NCBI RefSeq assembly: GCF_024166365.1
Contig: NC_064825.1
Span: forward strand, 100,516,480 to 100,580,479
Source of the DNA: Elephas maximus indicus
Taxonomy: Eukaryota; Chordata; Mammalia; Proboscidea; Elephantidae
Direction of reading: 5' to 3'
DNA length: 64,000 bases
Shown here in pieces: positions 22,503 to 34,186 of the stretch (positions within the stretch are counted from its first letter, which is position 1; every line of letters begins with the position of its first letter). The translations under genes were made by a program, and so were the position numbers. The notes under the pieces were generated by a model. It did not search any database and had not been told where the DNA came from. It saw nothing but the letters and a program-made list of their open reading frames with translations.

Positions 22503-22604
22503 TGCATCCTGCATTGGGGTGGCATAATTTTACCGTCTCCCATCATGCGCCTAGTGGCCCAATGACCTACCTGAGGTCACCCAGTGGTCACAGCCACCAG
22601 CTGC

Positions 22605-22715
22605 TGCAAGTACCTCAGAGATCATGTAGTGGAAACCCCCATTTTCAGACAGGGAGAGGAACTTGTCTGAGGCCATTCAGCAGGGAGGAGACAGGAACCC
22701 AGGTCTCCCCACTCC
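22605..22715 (-). mobile_element. MIR-like fragment, antisense
   Basis: 'gaaacccccattttcagaca' and 'aggaacttgtctgaggccat' with 'gaacccaggtctcc'. Confidence 0.65.
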
Positions 22716-23117
22716 AGGCCTTGTGGAGAGTCAGAGGGCTCAGGCCTTCTGAAAGCCTCCTCCTCACCTGTGTGTGGGCCCACAGCCTCAGCCTGCACAG
22801 CTTGCAGCTGACCCCACAGACTCCCTCTTAGGCACAGTGACACCAGAGCACTTGAAGGAAGCTGGGTTCCCAAGCCCCAGGTCACTCCGAGGGCGCCTTG
22901 TTTGCAGCCAAGCATGGCCCTAGCCCGCCACCTAGTGGCCACAGCAAGAATTGCCAGGATTAGGCATCCTGTCTCTCATTTGGCCTCCCTCCTCCTGGGC
23001 AGCGTTCACCTCTGCTTGGAAGGGAATAGGGTACGCACTTCTCTTCCCAGAATCTCTCCACTCTGATGGGCAGATAATCCCAAAGGATTCAGAAAGAATG
23101 GGACAAAGGCCTCTCCA
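22716..23117. other. No gene seen
   Basis: GC-rich unique-looking sequence leading into the GGGGCA repeat. No recognisable domain in any frame. Confidence 0.5.
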
Positions 23118-23250
23118 GGGGCAGAGGCAGGGGCAGGGGCAGGGGCAGGGGCAGGGGCAGGGGCAGGGGCAGGGGCAGGGGCAGGGGCAGGGGCAGGGGC
23201 AGGGGCAGGAGCAGGGGCAGGGGCAGGGGCAGGGGCAGGGGCAGGGGCAG
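23118..23250. repeat. (GGGGCA)n hexanucleotide repeat
   Basis: About 21 copies of GGGGCA, one variant unit (aggagc) near 23208. The G-rich strand has four-G runs every six bases, a strong G-quadruplex pattern. It reads Gly-Gln on the plus strand and Ala-Pro on the minus strand, both artefacts. Confidence 0.97.
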
Positions 23251-24266
23251 ACATCTCTGAGATGGTGAGGTCAGGGCAGCTTTGGACAGAGCCTCCTACC
23301 ATAATTTCCTCTGGGCAACACAGAGCCCATGGTGTTGGTCAGGATCTTATTCCACAAACTCGAGTGTGCAAGAAATGACCCGTTTTCAAATGTTCTTTTA
23401 GCAAGTTAAACTAGATTCCCGAGAGGCTCCTCCTGCTGGGCACACTCATGAGTGAAGCCTTCCCACCTTGGATCGCACAAGGACGGAGAAGGTGCGTGCG
23501 GCCCTGAAGGTGGTCAAGGGCCTCTGGGGGTCATCACGGGCTTGCTGTCTCATGCCCAAACTGACACTATCTGTGGAGGCAGGAAGACCTGTGTTTGTGC
23601 CCAGATTGGCAGCCACAGCTCAGGGCCCAGCCTCCCTCCTGTGCCACACAGTCATCCCCCTGGGAGACCCTCTGAGAGATACACCACTTCAGAGGTCTGC
23701 CCTGCAGCTGTTGGAGACCCAATCCCAGCACCCCTCAGACTGCAGATCCCAGGGCCTCTCCTCTAGAAACTTCTCAACTTCCTCCCGAAGTACCTGCTGA
23801 TATCAAGCAAGGTGCAGGGGTTCACCTGGAGGGCCAGGCAGCCAGCCTGAAGCAGCTGACATGGTGTGAAATTTCTCTGAAGTCTTGGATTTTGCCTTAA
23901 AAATACATGCAGATGCTGCAGTCTGTTCTGTAATGTTTGTGTTCTTGTTTAAATCTAAAAATAGTGCTTTCAATGACTTCCATGGAAGAAAATCGGCACC
24001 CGGGAGGGCCCATCCCATGGCTTTGTTGGCTCCCCGGCTCCCAGCTCTGGACACTAACCCAAACCATTTAAAAAAAACCATTAGAGTCTGGAAATTTGAA
24101 CACCTCAGCCCCTCCCTCAGGAAGACGGTCCTTTCACCTTTCACACCTGTGCCTAGACAGCCTCTAAGCCACCTTTAATTTCTGTCCCTCTGAAACCAGC
24201 GTGCCCCAAACCCAGCTTGTGCCCCAGATAACCTTAACCAGTGCCCCGGGGGTGATCAGGAGTTAT
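23251..24266. other. No gene seen
   Basis: Unique-looking sequence with several medium open frames on both strands and no recognised domain or repeat. Confidence 0.5.
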
Positions 24267-24267
24267 T

Positions 24268-24430
24268 AATTGCTGTAGAATCAATTCTGACTCATAGACA
24301 CTCTGTGTGCAGAGTCCAACTGCTCCATAGGGTTTTCAAGGCTGTGTGACCTTTCGGAAGCAGATCGCCAGGCCTGTCTTCCAAGGCACCCCCAGGTGGA
24401 TTCCAACCACCAGCTAGTAGTGGAACGCTT
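24268..24430 (-). mobile_element. AfroSINE, antisense
   Basis: 'ttgctgtagaatcaattctg' through 'gttttcaaggctgtgtgacc'. Confidence 0.9.
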
Positions 24431-24591
24431 GATCTCTCTTTCTGCTATAGGGAAGATGTAGGCTTGGCTGTGCCAGTGATGGTCATTCCCTCTGCAGTGC
24501 AATGAATTACTTAATACTGCCCTTCTAGCCATGGTCTCTGTGACTCACACACAATGATTGAGCGGGACTGTGCAAATAAGGTATACGGAAC

Positions 24592-25165
24592 CTGTGATGG
24601 TCGGGGTTATGTGTCAGCTTGGCTGGGCCGTGATTCCCAATATTGTCCTCCATTTTATTTGCTGTGGATCCTACCCTCTACATGCTGATAAGGCAGGATT
24701 GGTGTGGGGTGTGTCTTGGGTCCAAGCCTTGCAGGGGGCATTATTCAAGTCCCACCGTTGCTCAAGTTACGCCCTTCCCTGGGGTGTGGCCTGCATCTAA
24801 GATAAATTTGTGGATGACCTGACGGGGCTCTCTGCATCTGGATCCCGAAGTCCAGTTTGTGATCAGCTGACCTCAGGTTGTTGGGCCTTGAGCCAGAGGC
24901 CTGCTGCCTGACCTACCAATTCTGGGATTCACCACCCTCCATAGCCCCTTGGGCTGGCAACCTATGGTGTGACCTGATTTGCCAGCTTCCCCAGCCTTGT
25001 GAGCCAGCAGCCTGTGGTCTGAACTGCCAGTTTGGATTCATCAGACCCTGCAGCCCTGTGGGTAGGGAGAAGTCTACACTTGACCCACGGTTTGGGGACT
25101 TGCCAGCCTCCATAACCACTTAAGCCATTTCCTTTATACAGTTCGTGAGTTCTGTGAGACGTTGC
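24592..25165 (+). repeat. LTR-like interspersed repeat, long copy
   Basis: 'gttatgtgtcagcttggctg' at the start, repeated 'gggctggcaacctatggtgt' type blocks in the middle, and 'ttgccagcctccataaccac' near the end. Internal near-repeats of gccag-cct-tg type occur. Related to 12508-12875. Confidence 0.6.
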
Positions 25166-25344
25166 AGTGAATTAGAGAGCCCAAAAACGAGAGGAAGAGT
25201 GCTGAGGGGGGAGGGAGTAGTCGATGTTAGAGCTGATGGAGTGATACAGAAGCTTGGAAAAGTTGGACGTTTGGGACATCTTTAACTTCCTCCTCATAGG
25301 AACCAGCTTTGTGCTGATCCTTATAAAAGAAATTATTCATTTGC

Positions 25345-25857
25345 CCTCTGTCACAGTTCGAGCTTTGTATGAATTTGTCTAGGCCATGATTCCCAGTATT
25401 GTGACTGTCCACCATTTGGTCATGTGGTGTGATTTTCCTGTGTGTTGTAAATCCTTTTTTTTTTATGATGTTTATGAGATGGAATTAGCAGCAGTCATGT
25501 TAATGAAGCAAGATTCAATCTACAAGACTGGATGTGTCTTAAGCCAATCTCTTTTGAGATATAAAAGAGATAAGTGAGCATAGAGACGTGGGGAACCTCA
25601 TACCACCAAGAAAGCAGCTCAGGGAGAATAGTGGATCCTTTGGGCCCAGGGTCCCTGCGCTAAGAAGCTCCTCGACCGGGGAAGATTGATGACATGGACC
25701 TTCCCCTGGAGTCAACAGAGAGACAAAGCCTTTTCCTGGATCTGGCACCCTGAATTTGGACTTCTAGCCTCCTAGACTGTGAGAGAATAAATTTCTCTAT
25801 GTTAAAGCCATCCACCTGTGGTTATTTCTGTTGTAGCAGCACTAGGTGACTGAGACA
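25345..25857 (+). mobile_element. Solo LTR, ERVL-MaLR-like
   Basis: Same family as 4990-5526: 'ccatgattcccagtattgtg', 'tgagatataaaagagataag', 'ctagactgtgagagaataaa' and terminal 'ctgagacac'. Lacks the first bases of the family. Confidence 0.75.
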
Positions 25858-26526
25858 CCCTCCCTGCCTGGGAATGAATGGCACAGCCAGGGGAATTGGC
25901 AGCTCAGAGACAGAACGGCCCCCTGATGATGTGGCTCGCTCTCCTGGCCCCAGCAGCACCCTCTGCCTTGGATGTCCCAAGGGTGTGAGCCCATAAATTC
26001 TCCTCAAAGAGTCCTAATTCATAAGCCTTCCCTAGAGAGGGGACCACTAAGGGGAGACCTGCTGTTTCTCCTCAAATGCTTAGAGTCTATCATGTGGAGG
26101 AGGGAGTGGGTCTGCTCTCTCTGGCTTCAGTGAGGCCGAATCAAGACAGTGTAGGAAATGAAATGAGGCTGGTAGAAGGAAGTACATTCTGAGTTGGATC
26201 TTTCTGGAGAGAAGGGGGAAACTTCTTCAGCAGGTAGTAAGCTCCCTGTCACTGGGGGCATGTAAGTAGAAGTTGATGGAAGATTTCCTGGTAGAGAAAT
26301 GGTAGAGGGTTTAAGGCACTAGATGGGGAGTTGTAGACTATTTGTATCCTAAAATTCCTTCTCTTTCTGAGTCTCTGATTCCATGGTAACTCCCTAAGCC
26401 CTGTCCAGAGATGTCCCCTCTCTGCTCTAATGGCCAGGTCCCTCCTAAAGTCATCACTCCTCTCTTAGAGGCACCAGGAGGTGGGCAAGTGGGTTTCTGC
26501 TCCCAACAAGACCTGCTCTCAGTATA
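25858..26526. other. No gene seen
   Basis: Unique-looking sequence. No conserved reading frame and no repeat named. Confidence 0.55.
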
Positions 26527-26527
26527 C

Positions 26528-26722
26528 CAGCTTCCATCGAATCCATTCCAACTCATGGTGACCCCATATGTGCAGGATAGAACTGCTCCATAGGGTTTTC
26601 AAGGCTGTGACTTTTGGGAAGCAGATTGCCAGGCCTGTCTCCCAAGGTGCCTCTGGGTGGGTTTGAACCTCCAACTTCTCAAATACTAGTTGAATATTTA
26701 ACTGTTTGCGCCACCCAGGAAT
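26528..26722 (-). mobile_element. AfroSINE, antisense
   Basis: 'ccatcgaatccattccaact' through 'aactgtttgcgccacccagg'. Confidence 0.92.
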
Positions 26723-27669
26723 ACCTTGCTCTCAGCTTTGTTATTGTTAGGTGCTGTCAAGTCGGTTCCAACTCATAGCGACCCTGTGTGCAACAGAACG
26801 AAACACTGCCTGGTTGTGCACCATCCCCACAATCATTGCTATGTTTGGGCCCACTGTTGCAGCCACTGTGTCAATTCATCTTGTTGTGGGTCTTCCTCTT
26901 TCTCACTGAACCTCTACCAAGCATGATGTCCTTCTCCAGGGACTGGTCCTTCCTGATAACATGTCCAAAGTATGTGAGACAAAGTCTCATCATCCTCACT
27001 TCTAAGGAGCATTCTGGCTGTATTTCTTCCAAGAGAGATTTGTTCTTTCTTCTGGCAGCCCATGGTATATTCAATATTCTTTGCCAATATCATAATTCAA
27101 AGGCAGCAATTCTTCTTCAGCCTTCCTTATTCATTGTCCAGCTTTTGCATGCATATGAGGCAATTGAAAATCATGCCTTGGGTCAGGTGCACCACAGTCT
27201 CAAGGTGACATCTTTGCTTTTTAACCCTTTAAAGACGTCTTTTGTAGCAGATTTGTCTAGTGCAATGTGTCGTTTGATTTCTTGGCTGCTGCTTCCATGG
27301 GTGTTGATTGTGGATCCAAGTAAAATGAAATCCTTGACAACTTCAATCTTTTTTCCATTTACCATGATGTTGCTCATTGGTCCACTTGTGAGGATTTTTG
27401 TTTTCTTTATGCTGAGGTGTAATCCATACTGAAAGCTGTGGTCTTTGATCTTCATCAGTAAGTGCTTCAAGTCCTCTTCACTTTCAGCAAGCAAAGTTGT
27501 GTCATCTGCATGTAGTAGTTGTTAATGAGTTTTCCCCCAACCCTATGCCATGTTCTTCTTCATATAATCCAGCTTCTTGGATTATTTGCTCAGCATACAG
27601 ATTGAATAAACATGGTAAAATGATACCACCCTGACCTACAACTTTTCTGATTTTAAACCACTCAGAAGG

Positions 27670-28179
27670 TGTCATGGATTGAATTGTGTCCCCAAAAAAT
27701 ATCTGTCAACTTGGCTGGGCCAGGATTTCCAGGATTGTGTGATTGCCGTTTTGTCATCTGATGGGATTTTCCTCTGTGTTGTAAATCCTGTTTCTATGAT
27801 GTTGATGAGATCAGATTAGTGGCAGTTTGTTAATGAGGCAGGACTCAGTCTACAAGATTGGGTTGTGCCGTGAGCCAATCTCTTGTGAGATATAAAAGAC
27901 AGAAACGAGTAGAGAGGCATGGGGACCTCATACCACTAAGAGAGCCAGGAGCACGTGTCCTTTGGACCCAGGGTCCCTGCCCTGAGAAGCTTCTAGAGCA
28001 GGGGAAGATTGATGACGAGGACCTTCCTCCAGAGCCAACAGACAGAGAAGGTCTTCCTCTGGAGCTGACACTCCGAATACGGACTTCTAGCCTCCTAGAC
28101 TGTGAAGTAATAAACTTCTGTTTGTTGAAGCCATCGCTTTGTGGTATTTCTGTTACAGCAGCACTAGATAACCAAGACA
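27670..28179 (+). mobile_element. Solo LTR, ERVL-MaLR-like, nested
   Basis: Starts 'tgtcatggattgaattgtgt' and ends 'taaccaagaca', with TG...CA ends. The flanks gaagg (27665-27669) and ggagg (28180-28184) match at 4 of 5 bases, suiting a 5-bp duplication. It appears to have landed at the very 5' edge of the COX7B pseudogene. Confidence 0.8.
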
Positions 28180-28628
28180 GGAGGTTTTTCAGGGCTCTTT
28201 GTAAGAGTACCGGATATGAATTGCACCTAGCCAGCAGCTGCAGTTGCCACAGTCCTATTGACTTCTAAATGATGTCTCCCATGGCCAAAAAAGCACTAAG
28301 TCGTCTTCAAGTTGGAAGCATTCAGCAAACAATGGCAAGGCAGAACTACCAGAAATGTGCACCTGATTTCCATGACAAACGTGGCAATGCTGTGCCAGCT
28401 AGTGGAGCTACTTTCTGTGTTGCTGTACAGACATACACAGTAACACAGATTGTAGTAGGATGGAACCTGTCCCCTGTTGGCAGAGTCATCAAACCAGCTG
28501 ATGGTATAATACTGAATTGTTTCAAAACCAGCTTATAATTGATGCCACATAAGAGTACTGTGTACCCATTAAAATATGGCATCACTGAAGAAATAAAATA
28601 CTTTTGACACACAAAAAAAACCCAAAAA
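28180..28628 (+). pseudogene. COX7B: Processed pseudogene of cytochrome c oxidase subunit 7B
   Basis: The parent COX7B is a small inner-membrane subunit of respiratory complex IV. This is an intronless copy: 5' UTR-like sequence, a start codon at 28272 (ATG follows an extra ATG at 28269), then a continuous frame with recognisable COX7B blocks SIQQTMARQ, PDFHDK, SGATFC and WNLSPVGRV. Several residues differ from the parent as I recall it. The normal C-terminus after GRV is lost: the frame runs on to a later stop at 28536-28538, instead of ending with the usual EWRNQ. A polyadenylation signal AATAAA is at 28592-28597 and an A-rich tail at 28613-28628. The copy sits inside an antisense RTE; actcag before the insertion (27660-27665) recurs after the tail (28629-28634). 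Intronless form, A-tail and lost C-terminus make it a retroposed, probably dead copy. Confidence 0.95.
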
Positions 28629-28661
28629 ACTCAGTATCCCCTTGTTCTGTTCAAATGACTG

Positions 28662-28822
28662 CCCAAGCCCATTGCCGTAGAGTCGATTCTGACTCATAGC
28701 AACCCTATAGGACAGAGTAGAACTGCCCCATTGAGCTTCCAAGGAGTGCCTGGTAAATTCGAACTGCCAACCTTTTGGTTAGCAGCCATAGCTCTTAACC
28801 ACTATACCACCAGGGTTTCTGA
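28662..28822 (-). mobile_element. AfroSINE, antisense, inside RTE
   Basis: 'attgccgtagagtcgattct' to 'actataccaccagggtttct'. Relatively well preserved. Its insertion coincides with loss of about 25 bp of the host RTE. Confidence 0.95.
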
Positions 28823-29679
28823 GTATAATTAAGTGTTCTGTAAGTTCCATTCTTCCCAATGTTATCTATAATCTGTTATGATCCGCACAGTTGAATACCT
28901 TTGTATAGTCAATAAAATCCAGGTAAACATCTTGCTGGTATTTTCTGCTTTCAGCCAAGATCCATCTGACATCACCAATGATAGCCCTCATTCCACGTCC
29001 TCTTCTGAATCTGGCTTGAATTTCTGGCAGTTCCCTGCTGATGTACTGTGTGTGATATTAATGATATTGTTCGGTAATTTCCACATTCTGTTGGGTCGCC
29101 TTTCTTTGGAATAGGCACAAACATGGATCTCTTCCAGTCGGTTGGCCAGGTAGGGTAGCCGTCTTACAAATTTCTTGTCATAGGAAAGTGAGAGCTTCCA
29201 GCATTTCATCTGTTTGTTGAAATATCTCACTCAGTATTCCATTAATTCCTGGAGCCTTGTTTATTGCCTTCAGCATAGCTTGGACTTCTTCTCTCAGTAC
29301 CATCGGTTCTTGATCATATGCCACCTCCTGAAATGGTTGAACGTCAACCAATTCCTTTTGGTACAGTGACTCTGTGTATTCCTTCCATCTTCTTTTGATG
29401 CTTCCTGTGCCGTTCAATATTTATGCCCATAGAATCCTTCCGTATTGCAATTCGAGGCTTGAATTTTTTCTTCAACTCTTTCAGCTTGAGAAATGCCGAG
29501 CACACTCTTCCTTTTTGGATTTCTATCTCCAGGTCTTTGCACATTTCACTGTAATACTTTACTTTGTCTTCTCATGCTTCCCTTTGAAATCTCTGTTCAG
29601 CTCCTTTAGGTGATCATTTCTTCTGTTTGCTTTAGCTACTTGGCATTCAAGAGCAAGTTTCAGAGTCTCTTCTGACAGC

Positions 29680-30650
29680 TTAGGCATGGCAGTTGGCCAC
29701 TCACAAGTCAGGACGCTAAGGACTAGGAAAGCTCAATGGCCCAAAGTGACCCTTGTCTGAAGCTCCTTCTTATTACTGTGTTTTATACACTTTGTGAGCA
29801 AACACCCCCGTGATGGAGAGCCCACGCAGCTCTCTTGGCAATGCTAAGTCTACCATGAAGAATTTCTCAGCCCCTTTCCAGCAGGACAACTATGTTTTTT
29901 GTTTGCTTGCTTTTTATTTTCAGGAAAGGTGAGTGTTTGTGAGGCCAGACTGAAGAACTGGAGGCCAAGTGTTGAGTTAGAAAAGTGCAGCCTGAGGAAA
30001 CGTACTTTTGGAAGTGTGATGCTCTAACCCTGATGAAAATTACCAAAAAAAGTCAATTGTGTGTGGGGATGGGAGGTGGGGGACTGCAGTCAGGAAAGGG
30101 CCAAATGCACACTCTGCACGTTGAGGAATTGTTTCTGGACACACCATAGCTGGGGCCAGGTGGAGAGAGACGCTGGAAGCGTCCTCACCCCCAAGCATTA
30201 CGTCAGCGTGGTAAGTCAGTCCAGGGGGCTCTTCCCTGACCTGTGGGAACAGCGCCCAGAAGGGAGGACAAGCCCTGCTTCTCTGACCGCCGGGGCACAA
30301 CGACCTCACCAAAGAGCTCAGAGGCAAAAGTTCCACATCCAGAGTGCCTGGACCGCGCGGTTCGCTGACCACAGGGTGCTGCTTTCTTTGTGCAGGTTGC
30401 GCGCTGCATAACCCAGGGGGCGCTCTTCACAGCGTAGTCACTCCTGCATTTGTATGGTTATGACCGCAGATCTCCAGCAGGTGGCAGAAAAGGGTCCCAA
30501 GAAAGAGGCACCTTTTTCTAATTTGCGCGGAAACCATTGATATTTCTTACACAGCTGGAAGCCTGAAAATGACCATCAGCCCTCCAGATTCACATCTGAG
30601 AGTAAGATTTTTTTGTGTGTGTCTCTATTTGCTTAACTTTAATTTTAATC
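29680..30650. other. No gene seen
   Basis: Unique-looking. The stretch 30.1-30.5 kb has moderate GC and a few CpGs but no reading frame with a known domain. Confidence 0.5.
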
Positions 30651-30651
30651 A

Positions 30652-31296
30652 ATATAGTCTGTTCTTGTTATTCGCGGCCTATAAAGTCAGCCGAACACTG
30701 AATTAGTGAATAGTGAGCCCCTGTTCCCTACGGGAAATACAGCTAAGTTTCTGCGAGCCACTGGTCACATTTTCATCAACTGATCAATACATAATCTTAT
30801 TTTATGTGGGTTTCTGTTTAAAGACATCTTATTTAGTATATAGTTGATTTATGAACATTGGTCTCACAGCCAAAAGCACTATAACTCATGCCTGAACGAA
30901 GCTGATCTAATGCACAGATTTTCCCTTAAGGCACCTCACAGCCTTGGTGTGCTTAAGGACGTAGACAGCACTTCAGTTCTATGCTTGGGGTCATTTTAAA
31001 CAGTGAAATCAACAAAAACATAAAAATGAAAAAAAATGTGGCACTAAATAGACCACGAAAAGGACACTCGTTTACAGCCTGAGAGCTGAAACAAGAAGGC
31101 AGAGTGTTGCCTTGTTCCACCTCAGCTGGGAACACCCAAGTCAGATTTTTTGCTGCTTTGAGCACATCCACAAATGACCATAACAGCACCGCAAGTATTA
31201 ATTGGGGGAAAAAAAAAGTTTTTTTTTTTTTACAAGTAAGTTTTAGCAAGAGAATTCACAAATATGAAACCTGAATAATGAAGATTGACTATATAT
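30652..31296. mobile_element. Tigger-like (TcMar) non-autonomous DNA transposon
   Basis: About 645 bp bounded by imperfect inverted ends: left 'tatagtctgttcttgttatt' and right 'aataatgaagattgactata', which are reverse complements with a few mismatches, next to TA. No transposase frame. Internal phrases such as 'gttccctacgggaaatacag' fit a Tigger-class element. The exact subfamily is not certain. Confidence 0.75.
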
Positions 31297-32700
31297 CAGT
31301 TTTTATTTCTTTTCTTTTTAGTGTCAAATGGCTCACCAAAGTTTCTAACTAAACCCACTGGTCTCCTGTCCAACTCATCCTACCAGCTTCCCAGAGACAG
31401 CCACTGCAACTCCTTAGGTGTTTCTTCATCTACTTATTTCTAAATACCCAGATGATAGGACTAGTTCTTGATTTCTCCATTTTAGACATTATTTTTGACT
31501 TACTATGATGGCAAATGAAGCTTTCTCCCTCTTACAATGCACCGAAGCCCCGCACCTTCTCTCTCCCAGTGTATTATCTCACCATATTTGTTAAATTAAT
31601 AGTCAAGGTTCAAATTATCATGAATATGTAAATATTGTTTGCCGCTGAGCCAATTAGTGGTTTACAATGTTTTCTTTCTGGAGTTAATAATTTTTTCTTT
31701 GCTTGTTTCCCATATGTCGCTCATTAACTCAGCTCCAAAAGTGCTATAAGAACTATAAGGTTTTTTTTTTTTTTTTTTTTTAACACAGGCATGTAATTAG
31801 TCCGTCCTTTCTGTTCTTGCTTTTTTATTCGCTGAAGACATTTGTGCATCCCCCCTGCTCGCTATGGAGCAGCCTGCCCCTGTGTCTGACCAGGGAAGCT
31901 TCCAGCGCTGGCCCCCAGTGACTCTCTTCCATTCTCTCTCTCTCCCCCCGGCCCCCCATTTCCTGGATCCCACATCTCCTTATTTCCTGTTCACTCTCTT
32001 GTTTTAACAGAGTACATCCTTCAGTAGCTTCCTGAGAGAGAAGGAATGGGAAGTAAATTCTTTGAGAACTTCCCTGTCTGAAAATAACTACTCTACCCCA
32101 GCTGTTTGTTGAAACATCAACAACAACAACCCTGGCTGGGCTCAGAATACAAGACTGAAAACACTTTCCCTTCAGAATTTGAAAGCCCTACTTTCACTAT
32201 CTCCTAGCTTCCAAAGTTCCTGTTGAGAAGTCTAATGTCATTCTCATTCCTCATCCTTTATACCTGACTTTTTTTTTGGGGGGGGGGAAGCTTTTAGAAT
32301 CTTCTCTTCACTCCTGACTTTCTGAAATTTCAAAGGGGCGTGCAAACACTAGCCAAGCAACATTCCTTCAAAGAGTTTAGAAGCTCAGCTTTGTGGGACC
32401 CTATTCTCTAAAAAAAACACAATCTCTTTCTCTACGTTTGTCTTTCTGTGAAAAAACTATATGGATTCTGTTTTCACGACTTGACCTTAACCGATACAGC
32501 CATAAACTGGTAAATATATTCTCTCTAATTGTGAGTGCTTGCAAAAAAGTTCATGTTCTAATTCTTGTCAAATATTTGGAATAGATTTCTCCAGAAGTAT
32601 GTACAATCTATAGGGAGTAAACAACACATTTTAGTGAACAACATAAAATATGACCAGAATCAATGAAGGCATATACTGTTATAGGAATAAAGTACCAATA
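31297..32700. other. No gene; AT-rich, possibly old L1-derived
   Basis: Contains T-runs (for example 31760-31782) and a stretch near 32070-32330 that resembles an old L1-related segment ('gagaagtctaatgtcattct'). No reading frame of interest. Confidence 0.4.
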
Positions 32701-32701
32701 T

Positions 32702-33340
32702 TATTGTTGTTGTTGTTAGGTGCCATCGAGTTGGTTCCAACTCATAGCGACCCTATGTACAACAGAATGGAACGCTGCCCAGTTCTGCGCCATCCTCCAC
32801 AATCATTGCCATGCTTGAGCCCATTGTTGCAGCCACTGTGTCAATTCATCTTGTTAAGAGTCTTCCTTTTTTTCTCTGACCCTGTACTTTACCAAGCACG
32901 ATGTCTTTCTCCGGGGACTGATCCCTCCTGATAATACGTCCAAAGTATGTGAGACATAGTCTTACCATCCTTGCTTCTAAGGAGCATTCTGGCTGTGTTT
33001 TTTCCAAGACAGACTTGTTTATTCTTTTGGCAGTCCATGGTATATTCAATCTTCTTTGCCAATATCATAATTCAAAGGCATCAATTCTTCTTCAGTCTTC
33101 CTTATTCGTTGTCCAGTTTTCACATGCATATGAGGCAATTGAAAACACCATGGCTTGGGTCAGGTGCACCTTAATCTTCAAGGTGACATCCTTACTTCTT
33201 AACACTTTAAGAGGTTTTACTGAAGAAGATCAAAGAACACAGGCTTCAGTATGGATTACACCTCAGCATAAAGAAAACAAAAATCCTCATAACTGGACCA
33301 ATAAGCAATATCATGATAAACAAAGATTGAAGTTGTCAAA
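32702..33340 (-). mobile_element. RTE copy with inverted 5' segment (twin-priming structure)
   Basis: 32702-33215 is the antisense 3' end, from 'gttgttaggtgccatcgagt' to 'aacactttaagaggtttt'. 33216-33340 switches to sense RTE sequence from further 5' ('cagtatggattacacctcag' to 'gattgaagttgtcaa'). The inverted piece has its 5' end at the junction, and roughly 100-150 bp between the two segments is deleted. This matches 5' inversion by twin priming. Confidence 0.88.
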
Positions 33341-33888
33341 ATAGTATAGATCCATACATATATGGTCAAATTGATTTTCAACAATGGTGCCACTGCAACT
33401 TAGTGGGGGAGAAGAAGCTTTTAAAAAATAAATGTTGTTAGAGCAATTGGGTATCCACATGAAAAAAAAATTAAACTTGAGCCCTACTTCACACCATACG
33501 CAAAATTAATTTGAAATGAATCAGACATCTAAATGCAAAAGGCAAACAAAAAAAGCTTGTAGAAGAAAGCAGAGAAGAATATCTTCATGGTCTTGGGATA
33601 GGCAAAATTTCCTTAAACAGTAAACCAAAAATAGTAGCCATAAAATAGAATTATTAAAATGAAGAACTTCTGTTTATTAAAATATATCAAGATAGTGAAA
33701 AGGCAAGCCACGGACTAAGATATTTATAATTCTGCGAAAGATTCTAGAATATATAAAGAACTCCTACATATCAATAAACCAAAGACAAGTGATTTAATTA
33801 AAAACTGGACAAAACCCATAGCACTTCGCGGTGATATCCAAATGTTCAGTAAATATATGGGAAGGTGCTCAACATCATTACTCATTAG

Positions 33889-34093
33889 GAACATGGTGGC
33901 ACAATGGTTAAGTGCTGGGCTGCTAAGCCAAAGGTCGTTGGTTCAAACCAACCAGTGGCTCTACCAGCAAAAAGACCTAGTGATACGCTCCCATAAAGAT
34001 TACAGCCTAGGCAACCCTATGGGACAGTTCTACTCTGTACCATAGGGTCATTATAAGTTAGAATCAACTCAACACGCATAACAACAACAACGA
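33889..34093 (+). mobile_element. AfroSINE copy
   Basis: 'ggtggcacaatggttaagtg' to 'caactcaacacgcataacaa' with a caa-rich tail. Confidence 0.94.
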
Positions 34094-34186
34094 CATCCTC
34101 TAGAATGGATATAACTAAAAAGATTGACAATACTAAGTATTGGTAAGAATGTAGAACATCTGGAATTCTCTCATGTATTGTTTTGC

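Larger units (their letters stand above)
26742..29677 (-). mobile_element. RTE LINE, antisense, interrupted by LTR, COX7B pseudogene and SINE
   Basis: The 3' tail is at the left ('attgttaggtgctgtcaagt') and the reverse-transcriptase region reads leftward from 29677. The pieces are 26742-27665, 28629-28661 and 28823-29677. On the minus strand, 29178-29417 carries the EVAYDQEP and NKAPG blocks, 27183-27494 the LLAESEEDLKHL block, and 26871-27074 the YFGHVIRKDQSLEKDIML block. After the inserts are removed the sequence continues in order, apart from about 25 bp lost at the SINE. Frames are broken; the copy is inactive. Confidence 0.94.

Noticed and set aside
22951-23302. Gly-Gln and Ala-Pro repeat proteins
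   Set aside because: Translations of the (GGGGCA)n array.
4990-28179. Complete endogenous retrovirus between same-oriented LTRs
   Set aside because: No gag/pol/env-like sequence lies between the LTRs; they are separate solo LTRs.
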